A stretch of DNA of 53,561 bases from positions 1 through 53,561 of the forward strand of contig NZ_LGUR01000236.1 in assembly GCF_001270495.1 (NCBI RefSeq), in the 5' to 3' direction. A model generated the notes under the pieces. That model saw only the letters and a program-made list of their open reading frames with translations, did not search any database and was not told where the DNA came from. The DNA is from Streptomyces viridochromogenes. Its GTDB lineage: Bacteria; Actinomycetota; Actinomycetes; Streptomycetales; Streptomycetaceae. Within the stretch, counting starts at the first letter, position 1, and every line of letters begins with the position of its first letter. This document shows, piece by piece, positions 44,586-53,028 of this stretch. A program made the position numbers and the translations under genes.

Positions 44586-45584
44586 TCAGCCGCCGATGAG
44601 GGGTGCCGAGAGGCGGCAGTGCACGGAGCGGGCGTGTGCGGGGTCGAGGGCGTTGAGGACGATTTGCAGGGCGTTGGAGTCGTAGGCGATCGAGATGTGC
44701 TCGGAGAGGTCCTGCGGACAGATGTCCTGGAGGGTGATGTTGCGCACCTTCGCCCGTGGCCCGGCCTTGAGGAACTGATTGCGGTACGGCGTGACGGCCT
44801 CGTCGTACCGGGTGGCGATGACCGTGTAGTCGACGCCCGGTTGGGTGTCGCCGCCCCGGTCGAGTGTGGTGTTCACCTCGGATCCCACCATCTGGTCCGC
44901 GTACGCCTGCCCCGCCACCAGGGACACCGTCGGGTTGAGGCCGAGTTCAGTGGTGAGGGTGCCCAGGCCGGAGAGGGTGGCGCCGTGGTTGGACGGGGCC
45001 AGGCCGATGAGCCTGCGCACCTTGTTGTGTGACGGCTTCGCCGGGTTCGTGCCCCCTTCGAAGCGCAGATACCAGCGGGGCAGCACTCCACCGCCCTGGG
45101 AGTGCCCGACCAGGTCGACCTGCCGGGCACCGGTGGCATCGAGCACCCGGTCGACATAGCGGGCGATCTCACGGGCGGAGTCGGGGATGTGCCGCGTGGC
45201 CTTGAACGGAACGCCCGGTCGGCCGCCGTAGTTCGGTGCGAAGACGCAGTACCCGGCTTCCTTGAGCAGGGGGGACAACATGCTCCAGTTCATGTGGGCG
45301 TTCGTCAGGGTCGCGTGCAGCAGGACCACGGGGCGGGGGTGCGCCGCGGTCGGCCGGCACTTCCAGTCGTTCGCCCCCGGCGGCGAGGCGTCCGGCTGGA
45401 GCGTGCCACGCAGGAAGGCCTCGGGGGCCGAGGCGGTCGCTGCGCCGGGTGGGGTCGGGCCGTCGGCGGCGACCGACGTACCCGGGAATCCGAGGGCGAG
45501 CGCTGTGACAGCGCTGACGGTCGCAGTCGCCCACCGTCTGATCAGGCGGGAACGCGGCGCGGGCCGGACAGGGCGATGGGACAT
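44586..45584 (-). CDS. Secreted lipase/esterase
   Basis: A 332-residue exported alpha/beta hydrolase. The signal is basic then hydrophobic (WATATVSAVTALALGFPGTSVAA, read with a break here) and ends AA. PVVLLHATLTNAHMNW is the oxyanion side, and Ser162 in GHSQGG is the nucleophile. NHGATLSGLGTL is the typical lid region of actinobacterial triacylglycerol lipases. The late ICPQDLSEHISIAYDS gives the His region. Cysteines in YCVF and ICPQ, and near the end, can form disulfides. GAGGAG precedes the ATG. It would cut lipids or esters outside the cell. Confidence 0.85.
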   Translation of the reverse strand: MSHRPVRPAPRSRLIRRWATATVSAVTALALGFPGTSVAADGPTPPGAATASAPEAFLRGTLQPDASPPGANDWKCRPTAAHPRPVVLLHATLTNAHMNWSMLSPLLKEAGYCVFAPNYGGRPGVPFKATRHIPDSAREIARYVDRVLDATGARQVDLVGHSQGGGVLPRWYLRFEGGTNPAKPSHNKVRRLIGLAPSNHGATLSGLGTLTTELGLNPTVSLVAGQAYADQMVGSEVNTTLDRGGDTQPGVDYTVIATRYDEAVTPYRNQFLKAGPRAKVRNITLQDICPQDLSEHISIAYDSNALQIVLNALDPAHARSVHCRLSAPLIGG

Positions 45585-45692
45585 TCTTCCGCTCCTCGGC
45601 AGGGTCGATCACAAACTGACGATCAAGATCCTCAAGGAGCCGCCGCCCGGGCCATGCCCAATCCGCACCGGACACCCCCGTCGGAGTAGCGG

Positions 45693-45740
45693 CTTTCATT
45701 CGTGCGGCTCTGCGACCTTTCATTCGTGCGGCTCTGCGAC
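45693..45740. repeat. Perfect 24-bp tandem duplication
   Basis: The 24-base unit starting CTTTCATTCGTGCGG and ending CTCTGCGAC occurs twice with no gap (45693-45716, 45717-45740), just upstream of a P-loop kinase gene and divergent from the lipase gene. The length is a multiple of three, and read through it would repeat eight residues. Confidence 0.8.
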
Positions 45741-45821
45741 GTCGACGGCGTGAGCCCACCTCGGCTCGGGCTGGGCGAAATACGATTGCCGGCTCCCGGG
45801 CGCGCTGGCACGATCGCGGGC

Positions 45822-46373
45822 GTGATCGCTGCTGGGACGCGGGACTGCCTCATCGTGACGGGCATGCCGGGGGCGGGGAAGTCGACCGTGACCCGGCTCA
45901 TCGCCGAGCGCCTGCCGCGCTCTGCCCGGCTCGACGGCGACTTCATCAGCAGGCTGGTCGTCAGCGGCCGGGTCTGGGCCCTTGGCGAACCCGCGGAAGA
46001 GGCGGCGCGGCAGGTGGAGCTGTGCAACCGCAACCTGTGCACCCTGGCGAACAACTTCTCCGATGCGGGCTTCACACCCGTGATCGACTGGGTGATCCCC
46101 GACCGGGAGCAGCTGGACTTCTTCCGCTCCCTCCTCCCGGCTCGACGCGTCCTGTTCATCGTCCTCGCCCCGGGCATCGAGACATGCCGGTACCGCAACA
46201 CCATCCGTGATCCTCGGGAGCGGTTCGCCTTCGACGGCTACGAAGATCTAGAGGCCGGCATGAAGCGCGAACTCGGCGATGCCGGATGGTGGTTGGACTC
46301 CGCGGCCCTCACGGCCGAGGAGACCGCCGACCGCATCCTTCGAGAGGCTCGCCATCGCGCCCTGGTGGCCTGA
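45822..46373 (+). CDS. P-loop nucleotide kinase-like protein (zeta-toxin/CPT-like)
   Basis: A protein of about 183 residues. DCLIVTGMPGAGKSTVTRLI is the Walker A region, LDGDFISRLVV places an Asp after strand 2, and VLFIVLAPGIETCRYRN with RDPRERF gives the LID arginines. This fits a small-molecule phosphotransferase. The start is uncertain: GTG 45822 begins directly before the fold, while GTG 45702 or 45750 would add a nonconserved tail encoded by the tandem repeat. No antitoxin-like partner is adjacent, so a toxin role is not supported. Confidence 0.7.
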   Translation: MIAAGTRDCLIVTGMPGAGKSTVTRLIAERLPRSARLDGDFISRLVVSGRVWALGEPAEEAARQVELCNRNLCTLANNFSDAGFTPVIDWVIPDREQLDFFRSLLPARRVLFIVLAPGIETCRYRNTIRDPRERFAFDGYEDLEAGMKRELGDAGWWLDSAALTAEETADRILREARHRALVA

Positions 46374-46549
46374 CGGGGATGGGGGCGGGTCGGGGAGCGG
46401 GACGGAGACGGCCGTCACTTACAGGCAGTGAGCACAGGCCGGGAACGGACATCGCGGTGCCGGGCCGCGTGAAACCTGCGGGGCGGGGGACTTGACGACA
46501 AGGCCGGGCCGAGCTGCGTTCCCCCTGGGGGCTGGTCCGGCCAGGCTCC

Positions 46550-46598
46550 CCTGGTTCAGACCACGAGCCGGGGGAGCCGCTCGCGTGGTCAGGCCAGG
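46550..46598 (-). terminator. Imperfect hairpin at the end of the GAF-ANTAR gene
   Basis: GACCAC-GAGC pairs with GCTC-GC-GTGGTC with a 2-base bulge, extended by an outer CCTGG/CCAGG. It spans the last codons and stop of the GAF-ANTAR gene and lies in a 215-base gap that otherwise looks empty. Confidence 0.4.
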
Positions 46599-47278
46599 TT
46601 GCCGTGCTCGCAGATCAGACGGGCGACCTCACGGAGTTTGACGTTGTTCTCCTGCGAATGCCGGCGCAGCGTGTCGAATGCCTGTTCCTCGGTGAGGTGG
46701 TGGCTGCCCATGAGGATGCCCATGGCCTCGCCGATCATGTGACGGGTGGCGACCGCGTGTGCCATCTGGGCGTGCGTGCGGGCGCTGGCGAAGGCGACGG
46801 CGGCGTGGGAAGCCAGCAGCCAGCCGGCCAGCTCGCTGACCTCGGTGAACACGCCGGGCTTGCGGGAGTAGAGGTTCAGCGCACCGAGTTCCTCGTCCTC
46901 CGTGTACAGCATGAAGCCCATCATGCTGCCCACGCCGAGTTGCTGGGCCTGGGGTGCGAAGGAGGGCCACCGCGGCTGTTCCCGGGTGAGGTCCGGGATG
47001 CGGAAGACCCGCTCGCCCCCCTTGGTGTGGGCGGCATCGAAGCACGGCCCCTCGCTCAGGCGCTCCTGGAGCCGGTCACTGTCGACGACCAACTCGTGTG
47101 TGGGTGCGAGCGTCTGGACCTCCTTGCCGCGGAGCACCAGGATGCCGGCCGCGTCGCAGCCCTCCACCAGTTCGGTGGCAGAGCCGGTGATCCGGTTCAG
47201 GGTCGCGTCGACCGACTCCTGGGCGAGGAGATCCCGGGCCATCGCCGCCATCTGCTGCGCGAACCGAGCCCAGTCCAT
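46589..47278 (-). CDS. GAF-ANTAR regulator
   Basis: A 229-residue sensor-effector. The GAF domain covers about residues 18-160 (CDAAGILVLRGKEVQTLAPT, LSEGPCFDAAHTKGGERVF, SMMGFMLYTEDEELGALNLY). The ANTAR domain follows at about 168-225 (MIGEAMGILMGSHHLTEEQAF and HSQENNVKLREVA). Signal binding by GAF would control RNA binding and antitermination. GGAGG five bases before ATG 47278 decides the start over GTG 47290. The neighbours are unrelated. The target RNA hairpin pair is not in its own leader as far as I can see. Confidence 0.85.
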   Translation of the reverse strand: MDWARFAQQMAAMARDLLAQESVDATLNRITGSATELVEGCDAAGILVLRGKEVQTLAPTHELVVDSDRLQERLSEGPCFDAAHTKGGERVFRIPDLTREQPRWPSFAPQAQQLGVGSMMGFMLYTEDEELGALNLYSRKPGVFTEVSELAGWLLASHAAVAFASARTHAQMAHAVATRHMIGEAMGILMGSHHLTEEQAFDTLRRHSQENNVKLREVARLICEHGNLA

Positions 47279-47404
47279 CGCGTCCTCCACGTCGGTGTGC
47301 CCGGGTCCAGTCGTCTATCCAGCATGGCACGCCGGCCTGACGACCTGACGAGGAGTGGGATGGATTCCGCCCTCCGGATGATCTTCCCGAAGGACCTGCC
47401 GCTC

Positions 47405-48007
47405 TCATTCCTCCTTCTCGGCGAGTGTGCTCTCGGCAGGGCCGGAAGGGGGCGCTTCATGGCCTGCCGGGTGGATCGTGCGCTGCCGGACGTCGGCCAT
47501 CAGCTTGTCGAGCAGTTCGATGAGCGAGGCGCGTTCGTTCACCGAGAGGCAGCTGACGAGTGTCGCTTCCCGGCCGAGCACGGTGTCGACGGACCGTTCG
47601 ATCAGCGCGTGGCCCTCGGCCGTGAGCCTCACCAGGACGGTCCGGCTGCCGGCGGGGCCAGGGACGCGCTCGACGAGGCCGTCCCGTTCGGCTCGGGCGA
47701 CGCGCTGGGAGATCGCTCCGGCGGTCACCAGGGTCCGTAGGGCGAGTTCGCGGGTGCTGAGGGTGTACGGCGGCCCCGAGCGGCGGATCACGGACAGCAG
47801 GTCCAGCGTGGCTGTGTCGATGCCGGCTTCGCGCAGGGCCCGGTTGCGGTCGTCGGCGAACAGCTTGGCCAGCCACCAGATGGGCGTGACGATCTCGATC
47901 GACTCCGTGGGGGTGCCCGGTCTCTCCCGCCTCCAGGCTGCCGCGATCTCGGCGGGGGAGTGGGCGGGTTCGGGTCTTCCCGGAGAGGAGGGGAGGGCGT
48001 CGGTCAT
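47405..48007 (-). CDS. MarR-family repressor
   Basis: A 200-residue winged-helix regulator with a longer N terminus than usual. The core is LDLLSVIRRSGPPYTLSTRELA, read with a break, TLVTAGAISQRVARAERDGL as recognition helix, and RTVLVRLTAEGHALIE as wing. Flanking helices dimerise. AGAGGA precedes the ATG. It is divergent from an SDR gene across a 66-base gap holding a clear palindrome, so it probably represses itself and the SDR until a phenolic or similar ligand binds. Confidence 0.85.
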   Translation of the reverse strand: MTDALPSSPGRPEPAHSPAEIAAAWRRERPGTPTESIEIVTPIWWLAKLFADDRNRALREAGIDTATLDLLSVIRRSGPPYTLSTRELALRTLVTAGAISQRVARAERDGLVERVPGPAGSRTVLVRLTAEGHALIERSVDTVLGREATLVSCLSVNERASLIELLDKLMADVRQRTIHPAGHEAPPSGPAESTLAEKEE

Positions 48008-48031
48008 GGTGCGATCCTCTGTCCGCGTGGA

Positions 48032-48053
48032 CTATGTTTAGGTCTAAACGTAG
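48032..48053. promoter_or_regulatory. MarR operator palindrome
   Basis: GTTTAG-GT-CTAAAC is perfect (48036-48049), and CTA/TAG extends it on both sides. It is in the middle of the marR-SDR gap and should cover both promoters. Confidence 0.7.
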
Positions 48054-48073
48054 CAAGGAGGCAGGAGGAGATC

Positions 48074-48787
48074 TTGACGCGCACTGTTCTCGTCACGGGT
48101 GGCACCAGTGGCATCGGCCGCGCCATCGCCGCACGGTTCGCCGCCGACCAGGCAGAGGTCCTCATCACCGGACGCAACCCCGACACGGTCGAAGCGGCCG
48201 CCAGGGAGCTGGGCGTACACGGCGCCGTCTGCGACGCCACCGACACCGTTCAGGTCGCGGAACTCGCCGCCCGGCTCGACGAGGTGGACGTCCTCATCAA
48301 CGCCGCCGGTGGCCTGTCCCAGCCCGTCGGTGACGGAACGTCGCTGGACGAGGTGCTGGCCCTGTGGCATGCCAACCTGGCACAGAACCTGCTCAGTGCC
48401 GTACTGACCACGGCCTCGGTCCAGGACAGGCTCACCCGCGACAGCTCGGTCGTCAGCATCGGTTCGATCGGCGCCGAGCGCCGAGGCGGCTCCTACGGGG
48501 CGGCCAAGGCCGCCCTCGGCGCATGGAACGCCACGCTCTCCGCCGAACTCGCTCCGGCGGGCGTCACCTGCAACATCATTTCCGCGGGCTACATCGCCGG
48601 CACCAACTTCTTCCGCGGCGGCTTGAGCGACGAACGCCGTCGCGCACTCGTGGAGGAGACGCACAACAAACGACCGGGCACGGTCGACGACATCGCCCAG
48701 ACCGCCCATTTCCTCGCATCACCAGGGGCGCGCCACATCACCGGGCAGACCGTCCATGTCAACGGAGGTGCCTTCACCACGCGTTAG
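48074..48787 (+). CDS. Short-chain dehydrogenase/reductase under MarR control
   Basis: A 237-residue classical SDR. TVLVTGGTSGIGRAIAARF is the cofactor motif, and LITGRN suggests NADP. NAAGG, the catalytic SYGAAKAA (Tyr-x3-Lys) and PGTVDDIAQTAHFLASPGARHITGQTVHVNGG, read with breaks, complete it. The start is TTG with AGGAGGAG nine bases upstream, and the fold starts at once; no ATG is available. It would reduce a ketone or oxidise an alcohol. The adjacent regulator suggests inducible use. Confidence 0.85.
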   Translation: MTRTVLVTGGTSGIGRAIAARFAADQAEVLITGRNPDTVEAAARELGVHGAVCDATDTVQVAELAARLDEVDVLINAAGGLSQPVGDGTSLDEVLALWHANLAQNLLSAVLTTASVQDRLTRDSSVVSIGSIGAERRGGSYGAAKAALGAWNATLSAELAPAGVTCNIISAGYIAGTNFFRGGLSDERRRALVEETHNKRPGTVDDIAQTAHFLASPGARHITGQTVHVNGGAFTTR

Positions 48788-48958
48788 CGCGGGCCGGGTC
48801 CCAGGGCCTCACCCCGCTACTCGTCACCCGGTGGCAGCTGACTCAAACAGGCCGTTTATTGCCATCTGCGGCATTTCCTCGCCGGTGAATGCCGCGTACG
48901 GCAGCAAGAATCGTTATCGGTGCAGGTCAAGTGCCGATCGTTTCGGCGTGGAGGACAG

Positions 48959-49930
48959 ATGAGCTCTAGTTCCGCCGCCCAGGTCCCGGATCCCGTGTCG
49001 GCCGGTATCGGCAACGGTCCCGCCGTGTCCCGTCGGGAGTTCGACGCACTCTTCGAAGCGGTTCGCACGTGGGGGCGGTGGGCCCCGGCCGACCGTGGTG
49101 CCTGGAACCGCGTGACCGCGGACCATGTGCGGCGGGCCACGGCCGCCGTACGGTCCGGGGCCGTCGTCCCGACGGCGCTGCCCTGGAACACCCGGCCCGG
49201 CCCCGACAACCGCAAACCGGCCCTGCACCACATGACCGATCTGGGCGATGTGGAAGCACCCGAACCCCGCACCCACAAGGATTTCATCGCTGTCGACTAC
49301 CACGGCAAGGGTGTCACCCATCTCGACGCCCTGAGCCACATCGCCTACCAGGGGCAGCTCTACGACGGCCGGACGGCGGGCGAGGTCGTCGACTCCGCGG
49401 GCGCCCGCTTCGGCGCGGTGTCGACGCTCGGACCCCTCGTCACGAAGGGTGTGCTGCTCGACCTCCCGGCCGTACTGGGGGTCCGCTGGCTGGAGCCGGG
49501 GCGAGCGGTCCACGCGAAGGACGTGATCGCCGCCGAGAAGGCGCTTGGCGTGGCGATCGGCGAGGGTGACGCGGTGCTGCTGCGCTCCGGACATGTCCGC
49601 CGCCGCGCGGAACTCGGTGCCTGGGACTCCGACGCGGCGAGCGCGGGCTTCCACGTGGACGCCCTGCCGCTGCTGGCCGAGCGCGGTATCGCGCTGCTGG
49701 GCGGAGACGGCGACAGTGATGTGCGGCCCTCGCCGGTGGACGGCGTGCACTCGCCTGTCCACGCCCTGGCCGTGACCGCGATGGGAGTGCCGCTGTTGGA
49801 CAACCTCGACCTGGAGGCGCTCTCCGCCGCGACCGCCGAGGCGGGGCGGTATGAATTCATGCTGGTCGTGGCGCCGTTGAACATTCCGGGCGGGACCGGC
49901 TCACCCGTCACCCCCGTCGCCGTCCTGTGA
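48959..49930 (+). CDS. Cyclase-family metal-dependent hydrolase
   Basis: A 323-residue protein of the cyclase/kynurenine-formamidase type. The metal motif is HGKGVTHLDALSHIAYQG (His-x-Asp-x3-His), and GDAVLLRSGH, SAGFHVDALPLL and VDGVHSPVHALAV follow in the expected order. GGAGG precedes ATG 48959. It would hydrolyse an amide or lactone with a bound metal. It is longer at the N terminus than FK506-type cyclase relatives by about 60 residues. It lies 171 bases after the SDR and could share its pathway, but has its own AT-richer upstream region. Confidence 0.8.
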   Translation: MSSSSAAQVPDPVSAGIGNGPAVSRREFDALFEAVRTWGRWAPADRGAWNRVTADHVRRATAAVRSGAVVPTALPWNTRPGPDNRKPALHHMTDLGDVEAPEPRTHKDFIAVDYHGKGVTHLDALSHIAYQGQLYDGRTAGEVVDSAGARFGAVSTLGPLVTKGVLLDLPAVLGVRWLEPGRAVHAKDVIAAEKALGVAIGEGDAVLLRSGHVRRRAELGAWDSDAASAGFHVDALPLLAERGIALLGGDGDSDVRPSPVDGVHSPVHALAVTAMGVPLLDNLDLEALSAATAEAGRYEFMLVVAPLNIPGGTGSPVTPVAVL

Positions 49931-50048
49931 CGAGGACGCCGCCCGTTACCGTGCGTGAGGGATTTTACCAACCGTGACCCTCGCCCTTGATGTCCCGTAT
50001 TCTCGTTAATGCCAGATATTTTCGCAAAGTGGATTATTGAAGGCGTGA

Positions 50049-52952
50049 GTGAGGCGAAGCGTGGTTCTGCCCGACCGGGAACCGATGCCGACGGGGCCTG
50101 CGACAGACGGCACAGGGCCCGTTCGTTCCCGTGAGCGGTTTCTGCAAGGGGAGCCGGTCGAGACGGGTGTGCGAGCGTCGATCTTGAATTCATGGCAGCG
50201 CTGTGGGCTTCTGGGCCTCTCGCCGGACCAGGACGACCTTCCCTTCCGGGATGATTTCGATCCGGATGGCCGGATCGTGCGCGCGGCCGTGCCCGTACTC
50301 GACCGACTCCAGTCCCGGTTCGCCGGCAGCGCGATGAACATCTCCGTCGCCGACGCGAACGGGACGGTTCTCCTGCGCCGTTTCGGAGAGGCGTCCCTGG
50401 CCAGAGCTCTCCCGGCGATCCAGCGCGTCCCGGGATTCGTGTTCGCCGAGCGGGTCGCCGGAACCAACGGCATCGGTCTCGCCCTCGCGGAGCGTCGCCT
50501 CATCCGGGTCTACGGTGCCGAGCACTTCGCCGAGCGTTCTCAGGGCAGCGCCTGCCGCGCACTCCCCGTCCGGGATCCGCTCAGCGGCCGTATCGAGGGT
50601 GTCCTGTGCTTCGGCTACCCGCGCAAGCTCGAGAACCCGGCGCTGGACGCCGTCATACGCAAGGCGGCGGGGGCCATCGAGCGGCGGCTGCTCGGCCAGA
50701 GTTCCGCGCGAGGGCGCGCCCTGCTGCGGGCCTACCTGGACGCGGGAGCCAGAACCGCGGCCGGTCTCCAGCGCGGTATCGGGGTGGACGAACTGGCACT
50801 CGAACTGCACCCCCGAGACCGGTCCATGCTCGTGGGGAAGGCCACCGAGCTGATCTCCCGAGGGGATCGAGCCGCTGTCGACGTCTACCTGTCCGACGGC
50901 CGGCGGGTCACGCTCGTGAGCCGTCCGGTGGCGAGTGCGTCCGGGGTGGCGGGTATCGCCATCGAGGCCGTCCTCCCCGTCCTCGCGCCGGCGCCGGGAA
51001 AGCCCCTTGGCGTCCCGCGTCAGGCCGACGAGCCGCTGGGCCTTGCCGCTGCGCCTGCCGACGTTCCCGGCGGCCCGCTCTCGGGGGCTGCTCACGCTGC
51101 CCCGGCGCCCGAGCACCGCGCCGCCACCGCGCCGTACACGATCCTGCCCGGTGCCGAATCCGGCCAGGGCATCACGACCGGCGACGCCGACGACGCACAC
51201 GATGCCGCCGACACGACGGATCACCACCCCGACCCCCCGCCCCGGGAGGGCGGGCTCGTGCTGGTGGGGGAGCCGCACGTGGGGGCGTACGCCCTGGCCG
51301 CGCGACGCCGCCTGGAGCTGCTCTCCGAGGTCAGCACCCGCATAGGCACCACCCTGGACATACGCCGCACCGCCGAGGAACTCGCCGAGACGGCGGTCCC
51401 GCGACTGGCCGACTTCGTCACCATCGATCTGCCCGAGGCCGTACTGCGCGGTGAGGAGTCCACCGATCCCGGCAGTGACCTGCGTCGCGCGGTGGTCCAC
51501 GGCATACGCGACGACCTTCCCTTCCGGCCGGTCGGCAAGCGGATCGACTACGGCCCGACGACCCCCCAGCTGCGGTGCCTGACCGACGGGCAGGCGGTGC
51601 TGGAACCGGACCTGAAGGCCGCCGCCGGCTGGCTCGCGCAGGACCCCGAGCACACCGGGCAACTGCTGGACCACGTCCACTCCCTCATCGCGGTGCCCTT
51701 GGTCGCCCGCGGCGTCGTGCTGGGCATCGCCGGCTTCTACCGAGGGCAGGACCCCGCACCCTTCGGCGACGACGACCGCTCGCTGGCCCAGGAACTGGCC
51801 ACCCGAGCCGCCCTGTCCATCGACAACGCACGCCGCTACACACGTGAACGCACCATGGTCCTGGCCCTGCAACGCAGCCTGCTCCCGCGCGGACTGCCCG
51901 ATCAGGACGCCGTCGAGGTCGCGCATCGCTATCTCCCCGCCGAATCCGACGTCGGCGGGGACTGGTACGACGTCGTTCCCCTCTCGGGGGCCCGGGTCGG
52001 CCTCTTCGTCGGCGACGTCGTCGGACACGGCATGCTCTCCGCCGCCACCATGGGCCGACTGCGCACCGCCGCACGCAGCTTCGCCGAACTCGACTTCCCT
52101 CCGGACGACGTCCTCACCCACCTCGACAACCTCGTGGGACGCCTGGACCGGGAGGACCCCGCCTCCGACGGCGCCGGCATCATCGGCGCCACCTGCCTGT
52201 ACGCGATCTACGACCCGACCTCGCAGCGGTGCACCCTGGCCCGCGCAGGCCATCCTCCGCCCGCGGTGGTGCAGCCCGACGGCACGGTGTCCTTCCCCGA
52301 CCTTCCCGCCGGGCCCCCTCTCGGTCTCGGCGGCCTGCCCTTCGAGGCCACCGAGATCCACCTACCCGAGGACAGCCAGCTCGTCCTCTACACGGACGGA
52401 CTCATAGAGGACCGGCAACGCGACGTCGACGTGGTCCTCGACCAGCTGCGAGAAGCCCTCGCCCACCCGGAGCACACGCCCGAGGAGGCCTGTGAGGCCA
52501 TCCTGGACACCGTCGCGCCCGCTCACCCCCGGGACGACATCGCCCTGCTCGTCGCCCGCACCCACGCCCTGGCCCCCGAGCGGATCGCCACCTGGGACCT
52601 GCCCGCCGACCCCGCCCTGGTCAGCGACGTCCGCGCCGCCGCCCTCCGGCAGCTGGCCGACTGGGGCCTCGACGAGGCCGCGTTCGCCGCGGAACTCATG
52701 CTCAGTGAGCTGGTCACCAACGCCATCCGTCACGGTGCCGGGCCCATCCGGGTGCGGCTGCTCCACGACCGCACCCTGATCTGCGAGGTCTCCGACGCCA
52801 GCAACACCGCCCCGCACCTGCGCCGAGCGGCCGGCACCGACGAGGGTGGCCGTGGCCTGTTCCTCGTCGCGCAGCTGTCGCAGAGCTGGGGCACGCGCTA
52901 TCTCCCGCAGGGCAAGGTGATCTGGGCCGAGTGCGGGCTCGCCGGTGTGTGA
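50049..52952 (+). CDS. Multi-sensor SpoIIE-type phosphatase with ATPase domain
   Basis: A 967-residue protein with four modules. Residues about 40-215 are the sensor region seen on AcoR/DhaR-type activators (SWQRCGL, then MNISVADANGTVLLRRFGE, FAERVAGTNGIGLAL, GSACRALPV). A Pro/Ala/Asp linker of about 90 residues follows. A second GAF is at about 420-600. The PP2C/SpoIIE domain at about 615-835 shows VGGDWYDVVPL, GDVVGHG, YTDGLIEDR and PRDDIALL with its metal Asp residues. The C-terminal HATPase has SELVTNAIRHG and GGRGLFLV, as in anti-sigma kinases. It can both dephosphorylate an anti-anti-sigma protein and act as a kinase. GTG 50049 has GAAGG upstream; an AT-rich 118-base gap precedes it. 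Confidence 0.8.
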   Translation: MRRSVVLPDREPMPTGPATDGTGPVRSRERFLQGEPVETGVRASILNSWQRCGLLGLSPDQDDLPFRDDFDPDGRIVRAAVPVLDRLQSRFAGSAMNISVADANGTVLLRRFGEASLARALPAIQRVPGFVFAERVAGTNGIGLALAERRLIRVYGAEHFAERSQGSACRALPVRDPLSGRIEGVLCFGYPRKLENPALDAVIRKAAGAIERRLLGQSSARGRALLRAYLDAGARTAAGLQRGIGVDELALELHPRDRSMLVGKATELISRGDRAAVDVYLSDGRRVTLVSRPVASASGVAGIAIEAVLPVLAPAPGKPLGVPRQADEPLGLAAAPADVPGGPLSGAAHAAPAPEHRAATAPYTILPGAESGQGITTGDADDAHDAADTTDHHPDPPPREGGLVLVGEPHVGAYALAARRRLELLSEVSTRIGTTLDIRRTAEELAETAVPRLADFVTIDLPEAVLRGEESTDPGSDLRRAVVHGIRDDLPFRPVGKRIDYGPTTPQLRCLTDGQAVLEPDLKAAAGWLAQDPEHTGQLLDHVHSLIAVPLVARGVVLGIAGFYRGQDPAPFGDDDRSLAQELATRAALSIDNARRYTRERTMVLALQRSLLPRGLPDQDAVEVAHRYLPAESDVGGDWYDVVPLSGARVGLFVGDVVGHGMLSAATMGRLRTAARSFAELDFPPDDVLTHLDNLVGRLDREDPASDGAGIIGATCLYAIYDPTSQRCTLARAGHPPPAVVQPDGTVSFPDLPAGPPLGLGGLPFEATEIHLPEDSQLVLYTDGLIEDRQRDVDVVLDQLREALAHPEHTPEEACEAILDTVAPAHPRDDIALLVARTHALAPERIATWDLPADPALVSDVRAAALRQLADWGLDEAAFAAELMLSELVTNAIRHGAGPIRVRLLHDRTLICEVSDASNTAPHLRRAAGTDEGGRGLFLVAQLSQSWGTRYLPQGKVIWAECGLAGV

Positions 52953-53028
52953 CGGCAATGCCTCACATACGCTGCCGTAAATGTCATGATCTGTACCGTT
53001 GGTGTCCCTCACGAAAGCCGGGAAGAAC

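Noticed and set aside
45822..46373. Zeta-type toxin of a toxin-antitoxin pair
   Set aside because: The P-loop is present, but no small antitoxin gene is adjacent in either direction.
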